Source: a virus
Virus record (IMG/VR): IMGVR_UViG_3300033388_007730
Location: 124,001-188,000 of that record
Reading direction: 5' to 3' (one strand)
DNA: 64,000 nucleotides
Under the pieces are notes generated by a model, which made no database searches, was not told where the DNA came from, and saw only the letters and a program-made list of their open reading frames with translations. Position 1 is the stretch's first letter. Each line of letters opens with the position of its first letter. Made by a program: the position numbers and the translations under genes. This document shows positions 8,766 through 17,012 of the stretch, in pieces.

Positions 8766-9689
8766 ATGAGTTTGTTAAATTTTACAGTTTTCCATGTTGG
8801 GGGCAGGGGGGGGATAGGTGAAGCTAATAGGGTTTTACAGCTTTCCAGAAATAAAAAAAATAAATTTAAGTTGTATGTTTTTGAAGCCGATCTTAATGAC
8901 GAATCATCAGATGAAGAAAATAAAAAATTTATAAGGAAGGTGAAAAAAAGGAATGATGTTGATGCGGAAGTTTTAGAGTATTGTATACATGATCATAATG
9001 GAGAGGAAGATTTCTATATTAATGTAGATCCAAGATCAAGTAGTCTATTTAAGATGTCTCCTGGTATAGTCAATTATAGTTTTCCTAAAATGGGAGAGCC
9101 TATGTGGAAAAATCATGGTGCGGTTGATGAGATTAAAAAAGTTAAAGTAAGTACTTTTGATTCTATTCGAGAGAATGGTCTAGATGTCGTTCCAGATCTT
9201 CTAAGTATGGACGCTCAAGGATCGGAACTATCTATTATGAAAGGTAGTAGTCATATATTTGATAATGATTGCTTGGCGGTTTGCACTGAGGTAGAGTTTA
9301 GGGAGATTTATAAAAAACAACCATTATTTTCTGATCAAGATTCTTTTTTAAGAAAAAATGGTTTTATATTTGCTAATTTCCATACTGTTCAGGAGTGGTT
9401 CCCTTCAAAGTTGATGATAGGAAAGCCCTTTTACACAGTCGGAGAGGTAACGTTTTTGAAAGATTATGTATATCTAATGGATAAATATAAAAATGATTTA
9501 GAAACGTTGATACCATTAATGTTTAAATTGGCAGTAATATCGAAAGCTTTATTTTACACTTCTTATACTTTTATTGTATTAGATTCTTTGTATGAGATGA
9601 ATACGAAGGCATATAAATTGTTTGTTAAAAATAGTTCTGATAAAATAGTAATTGATGTAGATAAATTTTATAAGGAGAATTTAAAATAA
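8766..9689 (+). CDS. FkbM-type SAM methyltransferase
   Basis: 307 residues. VFHVGGRGGIGEANRVLQL is the nucleotide-binding region, and VSTFDSI, DLLSMDAQGSELSIMKGS and CTEVEF are hallmarks of the FkbM family. Family members O-methylate sugars and polyketides. AAGGAG lies seven bases before the ATG. The gene overlaps the next epimerase by one base (TAATG). It probably methylates the glycan or NDP-sugar made by this cluster. Confidence 0.85.
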   Translation: MSLLNFTVFHVGGRGGIGEANRVLQLSRNKKNKFKLYVFEADLNDESSDEENKKFIRKVKKRNDVDAEVLEYCIHDHNGEEDFYINVDPRSSSLFKMSPGIVNYSFPKMGEPMWKNHGAVDEIKKVKVSTFDSIRENGLDVVPDLLSMDAQGSELSIMKGSSHIFDNDCLAVCTEVEFREIYKKQPLFSDQDSFLRKNGFIFANFHTVQEWFPSKLMIGKPFYTVGEVTFLKDYVYLMDKYKNDLETLIPLMFKLAVISKALFYTSYTFIVLDSLYEMNTKAYKLFVKNSSDKIVIDVDKFYKENLK

Positions 9690-10660
9690 TGAGTTTTTAT
9701 AAAGATAAAAATGTTTTAGTTACAGGAGCAGCAGGTTTTACTGGAACTAACTTAATTAAAAGATTATTAGAAGAAGGTGCAAATGTTAGAGGAGTATTAC
9801 ACAGAAAAAGTCCACGAGTTGATTTTGATTATGATAGGATAAATTATATATGGGCAGATCTAACACATAAAGATGCTTGTGCAGAAGTTGTAAAAGATAT
9901 TGATTATGTTTTTATGTGTGCTGCTAATACCTCCGGTGCTGCTGTGATGGAAAAAACACCTTTAACTCATGTAACTCCCAATGTAATAATGAATTCTCTT
10001 ATGCTTGAAGCTGCTAATAAGGCTGGAGTAAAGAAATTTTTATTCATGAGTAGCACAACAGTTTATCCAATTTCTGAAGAGTCTTTAAAAGAGGATGATG
10101 TTAATGATGAATTTTTTGAGAAGTATTATTGTGTTGGATGGATGAAAAGATTCTCTGAAGTCATGTGTGAGATGTATTCAACGAAGATTAAAGAACCTAT
10201 GACGACAATTGTTGTAAGACCAGGTAATCTTTATGGTGATTTTGATGATTATGAGTGGGACACTTCTCATTCTACAGCGGCGTTAATAAGAAGAGTAGTA
10301 GAGAGGCATGATCCATTAGTTGTATGGGGAGATGGAAGTGATTTAAAGGATATCACATATATATCTGATTTAATTGATGGTATGATGTCTGCCATGGAAA
10401 AAATTGATAACTTTGAAATTATTAATATAGCTAGCGGAAAGTCGTATAGTATTAAAGAAACTTTAAATATGATTTTAGAAATTGATGGATATATAGATGC
10501 AAAAGTTGAATATGATTTAACTAAACCAACTATGATCTCAAAAAGATTGATAGATATAAGTAAAGCACAAAAATTATTAAATTTTGAACCTAAGCACGAT
10601 CTTAGGTTAGGAATAGAAAAAACTATTAAATATTATAAGGAGAAAGATAATAATGGTTAA
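9689..10660 (+). CDS. NAD-dependent epimerase/dehydratase (extended SDR), paralogue of 5837-6826
   Basis: 323 residues with TGAAGFTGTNLI, VFMCAANTSG, SSTTVYP and VVRPGNLYG motifs. The C-terminal half parallels the 5837 gene (VVWGDGS, NIASGKSYSIKE). Here too the YxxxK motif is altered to VGWMK. The two genes probably catalyse related steps, or form a heteromer. Only a function on NDP-sugars can be inferred. Confidence 0.87.
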   Translation: MSFYKDKNVLVTGAAGFTGTNLIKRLLEEGANVRGVLHRKSPRVDFDYDRINYIWADLTHKDACAEVVKDIDYVFMCAANTSGAAVMEKTPLTHVTPNVIMNSLMLEAANKAGVKKFLFMSSTTVYPISEESLKEDDVNDEFFEKYYCVGWMKRFSEVMCEMYSTKIKEPMTTIVVRPGNLYGDFDDYEWDTSHSTAALIRRVVERHDPLVVWGDGSDLKDITYISDLIDGMMSAMEKIDNFEIINIASGKSYSIKETLNMILEIDGYIDAKVEYDLTKPTMISKRLIDISKAQKLLNFEPKHDLRLGIEKTIKYYKEKDNNG

Positions 10661-11354
10661 GTTTAGCATTATAGGACCAGCTATAAAATCTCATTTATAC
10701 TCTCGTTTCTACCAGGGGCTAAATAAAAATAACACCAATTTTGAAGTTGTGTTTGTGGGAAATAAACCACTTACAGAATCAATGCCAGATAATTTTATTT
10801 ACATATATTCAGAAAGTTCTCCTGCGTGTTGTCTTGAAATAGCAGCTAGAAAAGCTCAAGGAGAGTATTTGATGATATCTCCTGATGATTATACTTTTTC
10901 AAATAATTTTTTAGATAATTTTAAAAAATATTTAGATTCATGTAGTGATGAAAAGATGATGATTGCAGGAAAATATAAAAGAGGAGGAGATATGAAGGAC
11001 GAATGGCTGGTTTTTGATCAGAAGATTAAAGGATCATCTCCGATAGGTCAATGCACAACATTAAAAAGAGAAGAATGGTTAAAGTTGGGTGGAATAGACA
11101 GAAGGTTTGAACATGGGTGTTGTGATATGGATATGATTATGAGGATGTATGAAATTGGTTATAAACTTCATATAGAGAAGAATACGTGGGTAGAAGAGGA
11201 TGTTATTAAGGATAAAAAAATAAGGAGAAAACGTCTGTGGAAAAAAACGGGCAAAGCCAGAAGAGCATTATTGAATTCTTTGTGGGTTAAGAATGGCAAA
11301 ATGTCCAAAAAAAGACTGGGCAAATTATATCCTTTTTCAGAAGATATAGTATGA
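10653..11354 (+). CDS. Glycosyltransferase family 2-like
   Basis: 233 residues of GT-A fold type. FSIIGPAIKSHLYSRFYQGL and FEVVFVGN form the first nucleotide-binding strands, ACCLEIAARKAQGEYLMISPDD carries the acidic motif (SPDD in place of DxD), and WLKLGGIDRRF and CCDMDMIMRM are typical acceptor-side segments. It overlaps the upstream gene by 8 bases. It probably transfers the unusual sugar to an acceptor. A 14-codon ATG frame follows at 11353 and is not annotated. Confidence 0.8.
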   Translation: MVKFSIIGPAIKSHLYSRFYQGLNKNNTNFEVVFVGNKPLTESMPDNFIYIYSESSPACCLEIAARKAQGEYLMISPDDYTFSNNFLDNFKKYLDSCSDEKMMIAGKYKRGGDMKDEWLVFDQKIKGSSPIGQCTTLKREEWLKLGGIDRRFEHGCCDMDMIMRMYEIGYKLHIEKNTWVEEDVIKDKKIRRKRLWKKTGKARRALLNSLWVKNGKMSKKRLGKLYPFSEDIV

Positions 11355-11421
11355 AAAAAATATACTGGGATATGCTTAATAAAAAAATTGAATAATTTTT
11401 AAGAAAATAAAAGGAGACAAG

Positions 11422-11865
11422 ATGAGTAGACAATGGCAATATAATTTTTCAGAATTAATAGATAGATTAAGCATTCATCAGTTAAAAGAAGTATTTATTC
11501 CGGAGCAAAAAGAAAAATATTCTAATGATATGGATCTGATTGCTAGTGATTTAACTGAAATTGTGAAAGAAAAAAATATAGAGTTATCAGGTGAGATGAT
11601 AAGAGCTATAATTGTCATAGCTCAAATGAATACTCATATTTGGTATAATGAATCTAAAGCTAGGAGTGGAGAAGATCAAGATGTCAATTTGTTGAAGCTT
11701 ACACATGGAATAAATGGAATTAGAAATAGAGTAGGAAATTGCATATTAGAGATGATTGGTGACATTGATAAATTTGATTGGAAGACAGACTGTTTAGCAG
11801 CTGAGTTTAAGGATTGGGAAATAAGTTTATTTAAGAAAAATAAGGAGAATAAAGATGAAGAATAA
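11422..11865 (+). CDS. Conserved-looking protein of unknown function
   Basis: 147 residues, predicted mostly helical (FSELIDRLSIHQLKEVF near the N-terminus, a middle segment IRAIIVIAQMNTHIWYNES). No catalytic motif recognised. AAAGGAG lies 6 bases upstream of the ATG, and the 3' end overlaps the cytidylyltransferase-kinase gene by 11 bases. Its position at the end of the sugar cluster suggests a role tied to glycan synthesis. Confidence 0.75.
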   Translation: MSRQWQYNFSELIDRLSIHQLKEVFIPEQKEKYSNDMDLIASDLTEIVKEKNIELSGEMIRAIIVIAQMNTHIWYNESKARSGEDQDVNLLKLTHGINGIRNRVGNCILEMIGDIDKFDWKTDCLAAEFKDWEISLFKKNKENKDEE

Positions 11866-12823
11866 AAAATATAGTTGTTTTATTGGAAGATGGCAACCAT
11901 TTCACAAGGGACATGATTATATCATAAAACAGGCATTGAATAAAGGTAAATCAGTATGGATAGCCGTTAGAGACACTCCGGTAACAGACTGGGACCCTTA
12001 TACCACACAAGAGCGTTTTGAAATGATAAGTGCTCATTATAAGAATGAAGATGTGATTGTTAGTATTGTTCCTGATATTGAATCGGTTAATATAGGAAGA
12101 AAAGTTGGTTATGAAGTTAACCGTTATGATGCTCCAGAAGATATAGAGGGTGTTTCTGCTACTCAGATTAGAAAAATGATGTCAGAAGGAGATTCTTCGT
12201 GGAAAGAAAAAGTTCCTAAACTCATTGCTGATTATTTAATAAGTAAAGGTAATTTGTCTCTTGCAACAGAGCAAGGAATGGTTATATGGTTCACAGGTTT
12301 ATCAGGAGCAGGAAAGAGCACAGTAGCAAATGCTCTTCTACCTGTATTAGGAAATAAGGGTAGAGGAGTCAAAATACTTGATGGAGATGAGGTAAGAAGA
12401 AACATAACATCTGATTTAGGATTTTCAAAAGAAGATCGTTCAGAGAATATAAAGAGAATTAGTTTTGTAGCTAAATCAATTGCTGATGTAGGTGGGATAG
12501 CTATTGTAGCAGCTATATCTCCATATGAAGAAGACAGAGAAAAAGCTAGATATTTAATTGGAGAGGATAGATTTTTTGAAGTTCATGCTGATTGTCACAT
12601 GGATATTTTGGTAGAAAGAGATGTCAAAGGATTATACAAAAAAGCTATTGCTGGAGAGATTCTTAATTTTACTGGTATTTCAGATCCATATGAAGCTCCT
12701 AAAAATCCTAATTGTACAGTCCATAGCGACTATATGTCTGTTTCTGAATCTGTTAACAAAATATTAAAAAAGGTAGAAGAGTTTCTAAATAAACCAAAAG
12801 AAGGAATGATGTTTTATATATAA
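11855..12823 (+). CDS. Bifunctional cytidylyltransferase-like / adenylylsulfate (APS) kinase fusion
   Basis: 322 residues in two domains. Residues 1-130 are a nucleotidyltransferase of the NMNAT/cytidylyltransferase fold: GRWQPFHKGH contains the HxGH signature, and VSATQIRKM is the ISxTxxR equivalent. Residues 140-310 are an APS kinase-like P-loop domain with WFTGLSGAGKST, LDGDEVR and LGFSKEDRSENI. APS kinase makes PAPS, the sulfate donor; in phages the domain may act on other substrates. The fusion suggests activation of a metabolite followed by phosphorylation, or glycan sulfation. It lies directly downstream of the glycan genes with an AAGGAG site. Confidence 0.87.
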   Translation: MKNKKYSCFIGRWQPFHKGHDYIIKQALNKGKSVWIAVRDTPVTDWDPYTTQERFEMISAHYKNEDVIVSIVPDIESVNIGRKVGYEVNRYDAPEDIEGVSATQIRKMMSEGDSSWKEKVPKLIADYLISKGNLSLATEQGMVIWFTGLSGAGKSTVANALLPVLGNKGRGVKILDGDEVRRNITSDLGFSKEDRSENIKRISFVAKSIADVGGIAIVAAISPYEEDREKARYLIGEDRFFEVHADCHMDILVERDVKGLYKKAIAGEILNFTGISDPYEAPKNPNCTVHSDYMSVSESVNKILKKVEEFLNKPKEGMMFYI

Positions 12824-12833
12824 TAGAGATTAG

Positions 12834-13655
12834 ATGCATTTCAATAGAAAAAAAACACCGCAAAAGAAGAGACTTAAGATACGCCCTAATACTATTGATA
12901 AGAGAAGTCCTACTGATGATGTGAAGCATATACCAAGAGTCAGAAACTCTAGAGTAAAAAAGAAGAAGTCTATTTCACATGATGTAATAATATCAAAGAG
13001 TATTAATAATAGCAAATATAAGAATATGTCGGAGTGGAAGGGCATTGTTGAAAATCAACCAGCATTTATTCTTGGTAATGCTCCTAGCATATTATCCAGA
13101 AATTTACATTTGTTGAATGATTATTTTACTATAGGTGTGAATAGAATTTTTTATATTTATGATCCAACAATTTTAATTTGGCAAGATCAAGAAGTATGGA
13201 TTAAAGATAAGAAAAAAATAATGAAACAAAAATCTATAAAGGTTTGTAGAGATAGAAGTGATCCTAGACAAAAATTTATAAATTTTGAATTGAATATGGG
13301 AAAATTTAAGTTTAATAGTAATCCTGGCAAGTTGCATGGAAGAGGAAATACAGGAGTTTTAGCAATACAGTTGGCAGTTTCTATGGGGTGCTCTTGTGTA
13401 GTTTTATTGGGGATGGATTGCCGATATGAAGGAAGAAGTAGAACTGATTTTTATGGGAAGAATAAAGATCATAAACATTATACATTAAAAATGTGCAAAA
13501 ATGCGATGAATTGGGTAGAAGGAAAATGTCCTGTTCCAATATATAATTGTGGTAATTCTGATGCATGGCCTAGAAGAGAGTTGGAAGATGTCATTGAAGA
13601 ATTAAATCCTCTAAAATTAGGAAGAAATTATTATTTGAGTGTGTTGGGAAAATGA
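12834..13655 (+). CDS. DUF115/MptE-like protein with basic N-terminus
   Basis: 273 residues. About 65 lysine/arginine-rich residues precede a globular domain with PAFILGNAPSI, FTIGVNRIFYIYDPTILIW and TGVLAIQLAVSMGC followed by VVLLGMDC. This arrangement is typical of DUF115 (6-hydroxymethylpterin pyrophosphokinase-like and Maf flagellin-glycosylation proteins). In this context a glycan-transfer or sugar-phosphate role is more likely than pterin synthesis, but that is inference. It overlaps the next gene by 4 bases. Confidence 0.7.
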   Translation: MHFNRKKTPQKKRLKIRPNTIDKRSPTDDVKHIPRVRNSRVKKKKSISHDVIISKSINNSKYKNMSEWKGIVENQPAFILGNAPSILSRNLHLLNDYFTIGVNRIFYIYDPTILIWQDQEVWIKDKKKIMKQKSIKVCRDRSDPRQKFINFELNMGKFKFNSNPGKLHGRGNTGVLAIQLAVSMGCSCVVLLGMDCRYEGRSRTDFYGKNKDHKHYTLKMCKNAMNWVEGKCPVPIYNCGNSDAWPRRELEDVIEELNPLKLGRNYYLSVLGK

Positions 13656-13903
13656 AATACGTTGACTTAAGAGAAGAACTTAACGACTACTTAACAGATG
13701 AAAAGAGGAAGATATCAAAAGATCATCTTGATTCTGTATGTAAAATATATCATAAACATAAAACTTGTAAATATATATTCCTTTCTCCTATCGGATATGT
13801 ATGTATGAGAAATAGTCCTATGAAGAAAGAATTAGATAGATTATCTAATAGTAAGCAAATGGTTAGTAGAGCTGATAACTGCAAAGGATACGAAAAAATA
13901 TGA
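13652..13903 (+). CDS. Small protein of unknown function
   Basis: 83 residues, basic. It contains four cysteines, including VCKIYHKHKTCKY and GYVCMRNSP, which may bind metal. It starts with ATGA overlapping the upstream stop and ends with ATGA overlapping the lysine-rich gene, so it is translationally coupled on both sides. I recognise no family. Confidence 0.7.
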   Translation: MKYVDLREELNDYLTDEKRKISKDHLDSVCKIYHKHKTCKYIFLSPIGYVCMRNSPMKKELDRLSNSKQMVSRADNCKGYEKI

Positions 13904-14367
13904 AGAAAAAGAAAAAAAAGACTACCAAAGTGAAAAAGAATAGTGTACAATGCAGGAAGAAGAAAAAGAAGAGTAAAAAGAAAACAGTTAAAAAATCTAC
14001 CAAGAAAAAAGTAGTTAAGAAAAAAGTAGTTAAGAAAAAAGTAGTTAAGAAAAAAGTTGTCAGGAAGAAAAAGAGAAGAAAAAAGAGAGTAACAAGAGAG
14101 AAGCTACTTATGGTTGATATTTATCCTATATTAAACAGAGTTCAATTGAAAAGAAAAACAGAGACCTTTGTTGCTAAAGCAGAAGAAGCTGATATTATAG
14201 AAAATACCATTAAAGATCTTGATCTTAGATATTCAAGAAGAGAAATGAAGAGACAAGTTGAATTCACTGTAAAGCCAAATAAAAATAATGTATTTGATGA
14301 TGAAGATTTGCTTGATATAGAATATTTAGACGATGAAATCCCCGAACCAGGACAAATATTCCCATAA
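13900..14367 (+). CDS. Lysine-rich histone H1-like protein
   Basis: 155 residues. The first 65 are dominated by Lys, with four copies of KKKVV encoded by a 15-bp tandem repeat. The remainder is globular and turns acidic (DDEDLLDIEYLDDEIPEPG). The tail resembles bacterial H1-like or phage DNA-compaction proteins, so non-specific nucleic acid binding is the likely property. The acidic C-terminus could neutralise the tail in cis. The reading frame ends before a conserved phage promoter at 14419. Confidence 0.75.
   Translation: MKKKKKKTTKVKKNSVQCRKKKKKSKKKTVKKSTKKKVVKKKVVKKKVVKKKVVRKKKRRKKRVTREKLLMVDIYPILNRVQLKRKTETFVAKAEEADIIENTIKDLDLRYSRREMKRQVEFTVKPNKNNVFDDEDLLDIEYLDDEIPEPGQIFP
14002..14061 (+). 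repeat. 15-bp tandem repeat, four copies
   Basis: The unit AAGAAAAAAGTAGTT begins at 14002, 14017, 14032 and 14047; the last copy has two changes. It encodes the KKKVV units of the lysine-rich protein. Near-identity at the DNA level suggests recent slippage expansion. Confidence 0.9.
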
Positions 14368-14418
14368 GTCATTATCCAGCCTATATTTACGTTCTTCCAG
14401 AAAAATTATATTTTTTTG

Positions 14419-14447
14419 TTGAAAGTGAATTGCATTTATGTTATAAT
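14419..14447 (+). promoter_or_regulatory. Phage promoter, TTGAAAGTGA class
   Basis: -35 TTGAAA at 14419-14424 followed directly by GTGA; 17-base spacer; TATAAT at 14442-14447 with an upstream TG at 14439 (extended -10). It lies 36 bases before the nucleotidyltransferase start. It shares its layout with eight other sites in the window. Confidence 0.8.
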
Positions 14448-14482
14448 CTCTGTAATGGTATTTATATTTGTGAGATAAGAAA

Positions 14483-15373
14483 ATGAAAGCAGAAGAACAA
14501 TTAAAACTTTTAGTTAATGAGCCTGATTTCCTTTCAAAGTCTGGAAGTAGATTGTACGGAACGAGTACGCCTACATCAGATTATGATTTAAGAGGGTTTG
14601 TGTTGCCTCCATATGAGTACCTCGTTGGGCTGAAAACATTCAATGATATGGAACTCGAAGGTGATCATAAGGTTTATAGCGTAAAGAGATATTTGGAATT
14701 GGTGCTTCGTGGAGATCCGCAATGCACAGAGCTTTTGTTCGCAGATTATGATAGTATTGAATACATAAGTTCTGTTGGTGAAATTATCATGTCATTAAAA
14801 GATGATCTTGTTAGCAACGTTATTTATAATCGTATCATGGGATATAGCATTGGCGAATGGAGAAAAGCTATGGCTATTCGTTTAGTTTCTGTTGAACGAA
14901 ATAAGACTAAGAAAGAAATCATAAATGATGTGCGTAATCATTGGAAGCTTGATAAAGAAAAAATGGATAGCATTATAAAGATTTTTGATTCTGTAGATGA
15001 AAAGAAATGCATTTCTTCTATGGCTGGTCTTGGAGTGAAGAGGAAGAAAGAAGTTGAAGAGCATGGCTATTGCAGAAAAAGTGCGACTCATTCTATTCGC
15101 CTGGTTACTCAACTTACTGAACTTCTGCTCACTGGTAATATTATTTTTCCTAGACCCAATGCTGATTTTCTTCTTGACATTAGACATGGAAAATATAGTA
15201 AAGATGAATTAGAAGAAATTCACAATGAAGTTGATGCTATAGCTAAAGAAGCAAAAGAAAAATCTGTTCTTCCAGAAAAGCCTAATTCTGGTAAGGTATG
15301 GAAAGTGTATGAAAAAATCGTTGTAGATTTTTTGAATAAAGATGAAAGATTTAATAATTTAATTGGAGAGTAA
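14483..15373 (+). CDS. Predicted nucleotidyltransferase (DNA polymerase beta superfamily)
   Basis: 296 residues. SKSGSRLYGTSTPTSDYDLR near residue 14 is the G-S...SDxDxRG core of the COG3541-like nucleotidyltransferases, with two metal-binding aspartates. The rest is largely helical. Family members are frequent in large phages, where their substrate (RNA, tRNA end or protein) is undefined. The gene has its own promoter at 14419 and an AAG-rich weak ribosome binding site. The upstream non-coding stretch ends in the start ATG at 14483. Confidence 0.8.
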   Translation: MKAEEQLKLLVNEPDFLSKSGSRLYGTSTPTSDYDLRGFVLPPYEYLVGLKTFNDMELEGDHKVYSVKRYLELVLRGDPQCTELLFADYDSIEYISSVGEIIMSLKDDLVSNVIYNRIMGYSIGEWRKAMAIRLVSVERNKTKKEIINDVRNHWKLDKEKMDSIIKIFDSVDEKKCISSMAGLGVKRKKEVEEHGYCRKSATHSIRLVTQLTELLLTGNIIFPRPNADFLLDIRHGKYSKDELEEIHNEVDAIAKEAKEKSVLPEKPNSGKVWKVYEKIVVDFLNKDERFNNLIGE

Positions 15374-15374
15374 G

Positions 15375-15818
15375 ATGGCAAAGAACGGTAACAAAGGCAT
15401 GAAGAAGTATGAAGAAATCTTGAAAAAGATTTGTAATGTAGAAGATTTGCACTATCTAAGAGGTCCAGAGTGGGAAGGATGTCTTGGAGTTGCGATAGTC
15501 CTTGCCTTTATGGAAGGAGTCCCTGCCAATATACAGGCGATAGCCAGGTATTTGGATGTGTCTTCTTATAACCAAAGTTTAGTTTCTGCTTTTAGCCGTT
15601 TGAAGGTTAATGACATCTTTAATAAAGAATATGGTGTTAGAGAAGATGCTTCTCTGAAAGGGAAAGCAATTATTTCTCCTCAGCCTAAATTCATAACTCC
15701 GCAACATATGTCAGATTTAGACTGGTGTCATCTTGCAGGAATTGCTGGTGGATTTTCTGGCATTAGAATAGAGGAGAGGAAGAAGACAGAGGAAGTAGAA
15801 ACTGCTGGAAAAGAATAA
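15375..15818 (+). CDS. Protein of unknown function with possible HTH
   Basis: 147 residues from the ATG at 15375, which has GGAGAG just upstream; a TTG at 15363 lies inside the previous gene and is less likely. The segment VPANIQAIARYLDVSSYNQS resembles a helix-turn-helix (residues about 45-65), but the evidence is weak. No catalytic motif seen. It starts one base after the stop of the nucleotidyltransferase gene, so the two are probably one operon. Confidence 0.65.
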   Translation: MAKNGNKGMKKYEEILKKICNVEDLHYLRGPEWEGCLGVAIVLAFMEGVPANIQAIARYLDVSSYNQSLVSAFSRLKVNDIFNKEYGVREDASLKGKAIISPQPKFITPQHMSDLDWCHLAGIAGGFSGIRIEERKKTEEVETAGKE

Positions 15819-15848
15819 AGTGTGTAGATACGATCCATAAATTGTTAT

Positions 15849-15949
15849 GCCAGGTTGTTAGCGGCCCTATAAGGGCTTAAAATCCTATAACAGGTGGATA
15901 GAGAGAACCATCTGGCGAGGCGTATGAGGTGGAGAATCGGGAATCCTCA
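15849..15949 (+). ncRNA. Possible structured RNA (three-way junction plus 3' hairpin)
   Basis: The 175-base gap between genes is more GC-rich than its surroundings and folds by eye. GCCAG at 15849 pairs with CTGGC at 15912 around two inner hairpins: GCCCTATAAGGGC, inside a TGTTA/TAACA stem, and GGTGG with CCATC. A separate TGAGG/CCTCA hairpin at 15925-15949 precedes a T-rich stretch and could be a terminator. No known class matched. It may be a leader element for the OGFr-like gene or a small RNA. Confidence 0.45.
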
Positions 15950-15993
15950 ATTTTATTCTTTTCATTTTTATTAAAAATATGGAGGAGGAGATT

Positions 15994-16518
15994 ATGTCAA
16001 AAGATATCATAGGTTTTTATAAGGGTGCAGCAACAAGTCAAAAAGGACTTTATGTATCAGATGTCGATGATATGACAAATGAGCAATTAGAGTCAGATTG
16101 TTATTATATTCAGTGGATTTTTCCTTTGCCAGAAGCTAGTAAAGCTGTTCCTGATACTCCTATTTTGCGGCAAGCTGATATAAATGAATTTCGTGAATCC
16201 TATGAGTTAAGAGGGGCTATGCTCAAAATGGCTCTAAAAATGTTTGATTTTTATGGGTTTAAAGTGAGAGATGGAGAATCAACAGGGAAGATAGTAAAAG
16301 CAGATAATTTTGATGAAAGATCTAAAGAATGGTTGACATCTCGCAATCATAATTTTCTTCGTTTAACTCGTATAGTCAGGTCTACGAAGCTTTTAGGATT
16401 AGAGGGTTTAGCTAAAAATTTCTATAATTGTTTATGCGAAATCTATGAAGAGAATAAGGGAATAGTAGGTCCATATACTAAACAATTCTGGGATGAAGCT
16501 ATTGAAAAAGATGTGTAA
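15994..16518 (+). CDS. OGFr_N-like domain protein
   Basis: About 174 residues matching the opioid growth factor receptor conserved domain found in phages and bacteria as well as animals. It shows YYIQWIFPLPEASKA, a leucine-rich helix LRGAMLKMALKMFDFYGF, and NHNFLRLTRIVRSTKLLGL. The biochemical role of this domain in phages is unknown. The ATG at 15994 is preferred because GGAGGAGGAG lies in front of it; an in-frame ATG at 15979 would place that ribosome binding site inside the coding region. Confidence 0.82.
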   Translation: MSKDIIGFYKGAATSQKGLYVSDVDDMTNEQLESDCYYIQWIFPLPEASKAVPDTPILRQADINEFRESYELRGAMLKMALKMFDFYGFKVRDGESTGKIVKADNFDERSKEWLTSRNHNFLRLTRIVRSTKLLGLEGLAKNFYNCLCEIYEENKGIVGPYTKQFWDEAIEKDV

Positions 16519-16535
16519 AAGATTTTATTTTATCA

Positions 16536-16564
16536 TTGAAAAGTGAAAGACAATATGATAAAAT
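16536..16564 (+). promoter_or_regulatory. Phage promoter, TTGAAAGTGA class
   Basis: TTGAAA at 16536-16541, then AGTGAAAG; 17-base spacer; TAAAAT at 16559-16564 with TG at 16556. It precedes the small gene at 16625 after a leader with two copies of ATTAATTTTATTTCATT. Confidence 0.7.
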
Positions 16565-16624
16565 TATTAACTATATTAATTTTATTTCATTATTAATTTT
16601 ATTTCATTTTCTTAGGAGAAAATT

Positions 16625-16837
16625 ATGAAGGTGACAAAAAGAGGTACAAACGTAAAAAGACACACTACTCATTATCTTGTTGGTGGTAAATGGAGAACTC
16701 GTAAAGAGTCTGTAAAGCTTGCCAAAGAAGGTAGAATTAATGGAGTGACAGTTTGTCGAGGAGAATATGGAGAATACATTCAATCACTACCATCTGCTAC
16801 CATAAAGCTATATGATATGCCAGAGGTAGTGAGATAA
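16625..16837 (+). CDS. Small DUF3892-like protein
   Basis: 70 residues, basic. THYLVGGKWRTRKESVKLAKEG and the following INGVTV strand resemble the DUF3892 family of short phage and bacterial proteins. Function unknown. CTTAGGAGAAAATT gives a good ribosome binding site. It has its own promoter and is probably monocistronic. Confidence 0.65.
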   Translation: MKVTKRGTNVKRHTTHYLVGGKWRTRKESVKLAKEGRINGVTVCRGEYGEYIQSLPSATIKLYDMPEVVR

Positions 16838-16867
16838 TTATTCGTTCTTTGTAATACGTTTCTAAGT

Positions 16868-16901
16868 TGGCACAGATGCATTGGATTGTGTGTTTGTGCC
16901 A
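16868..16901 (+). other. Hairpin in the 175-base gap before the HNH gene
   Basis: TGGCACA at 16868-16874 pairs perfectly with TGTGCCA at 16895-16901 around a 20-base loop. AGATG inside the loop can alternatively pair with CATCT just after the stem, so two exclusive folds are possible. There is no T-run, so it is not a standard terminator. The rest of the gap (16902-17012) shows nothing recognisable apart from the ribosome binding site of the next gene. Confidence 0.4.
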
Positions 16902-17012
16902 TCTAATTTAAGAGGGGGCATAGATTTTTCAATAAAAATAAAGGTATCTCTTATCATAAATGGAATATAGTTAATAGAAAATAAATTTTGTTAACACATC
17001 GGAGATATTATT

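Noticed and set aside
15919-15950. Similarity of GAGGCGTATGAGGTGG to group II intron domain V
   Set aside because: The catalytic AGC triad and the matching 3' strand are missing and no intron-encoded protein lies nearby.
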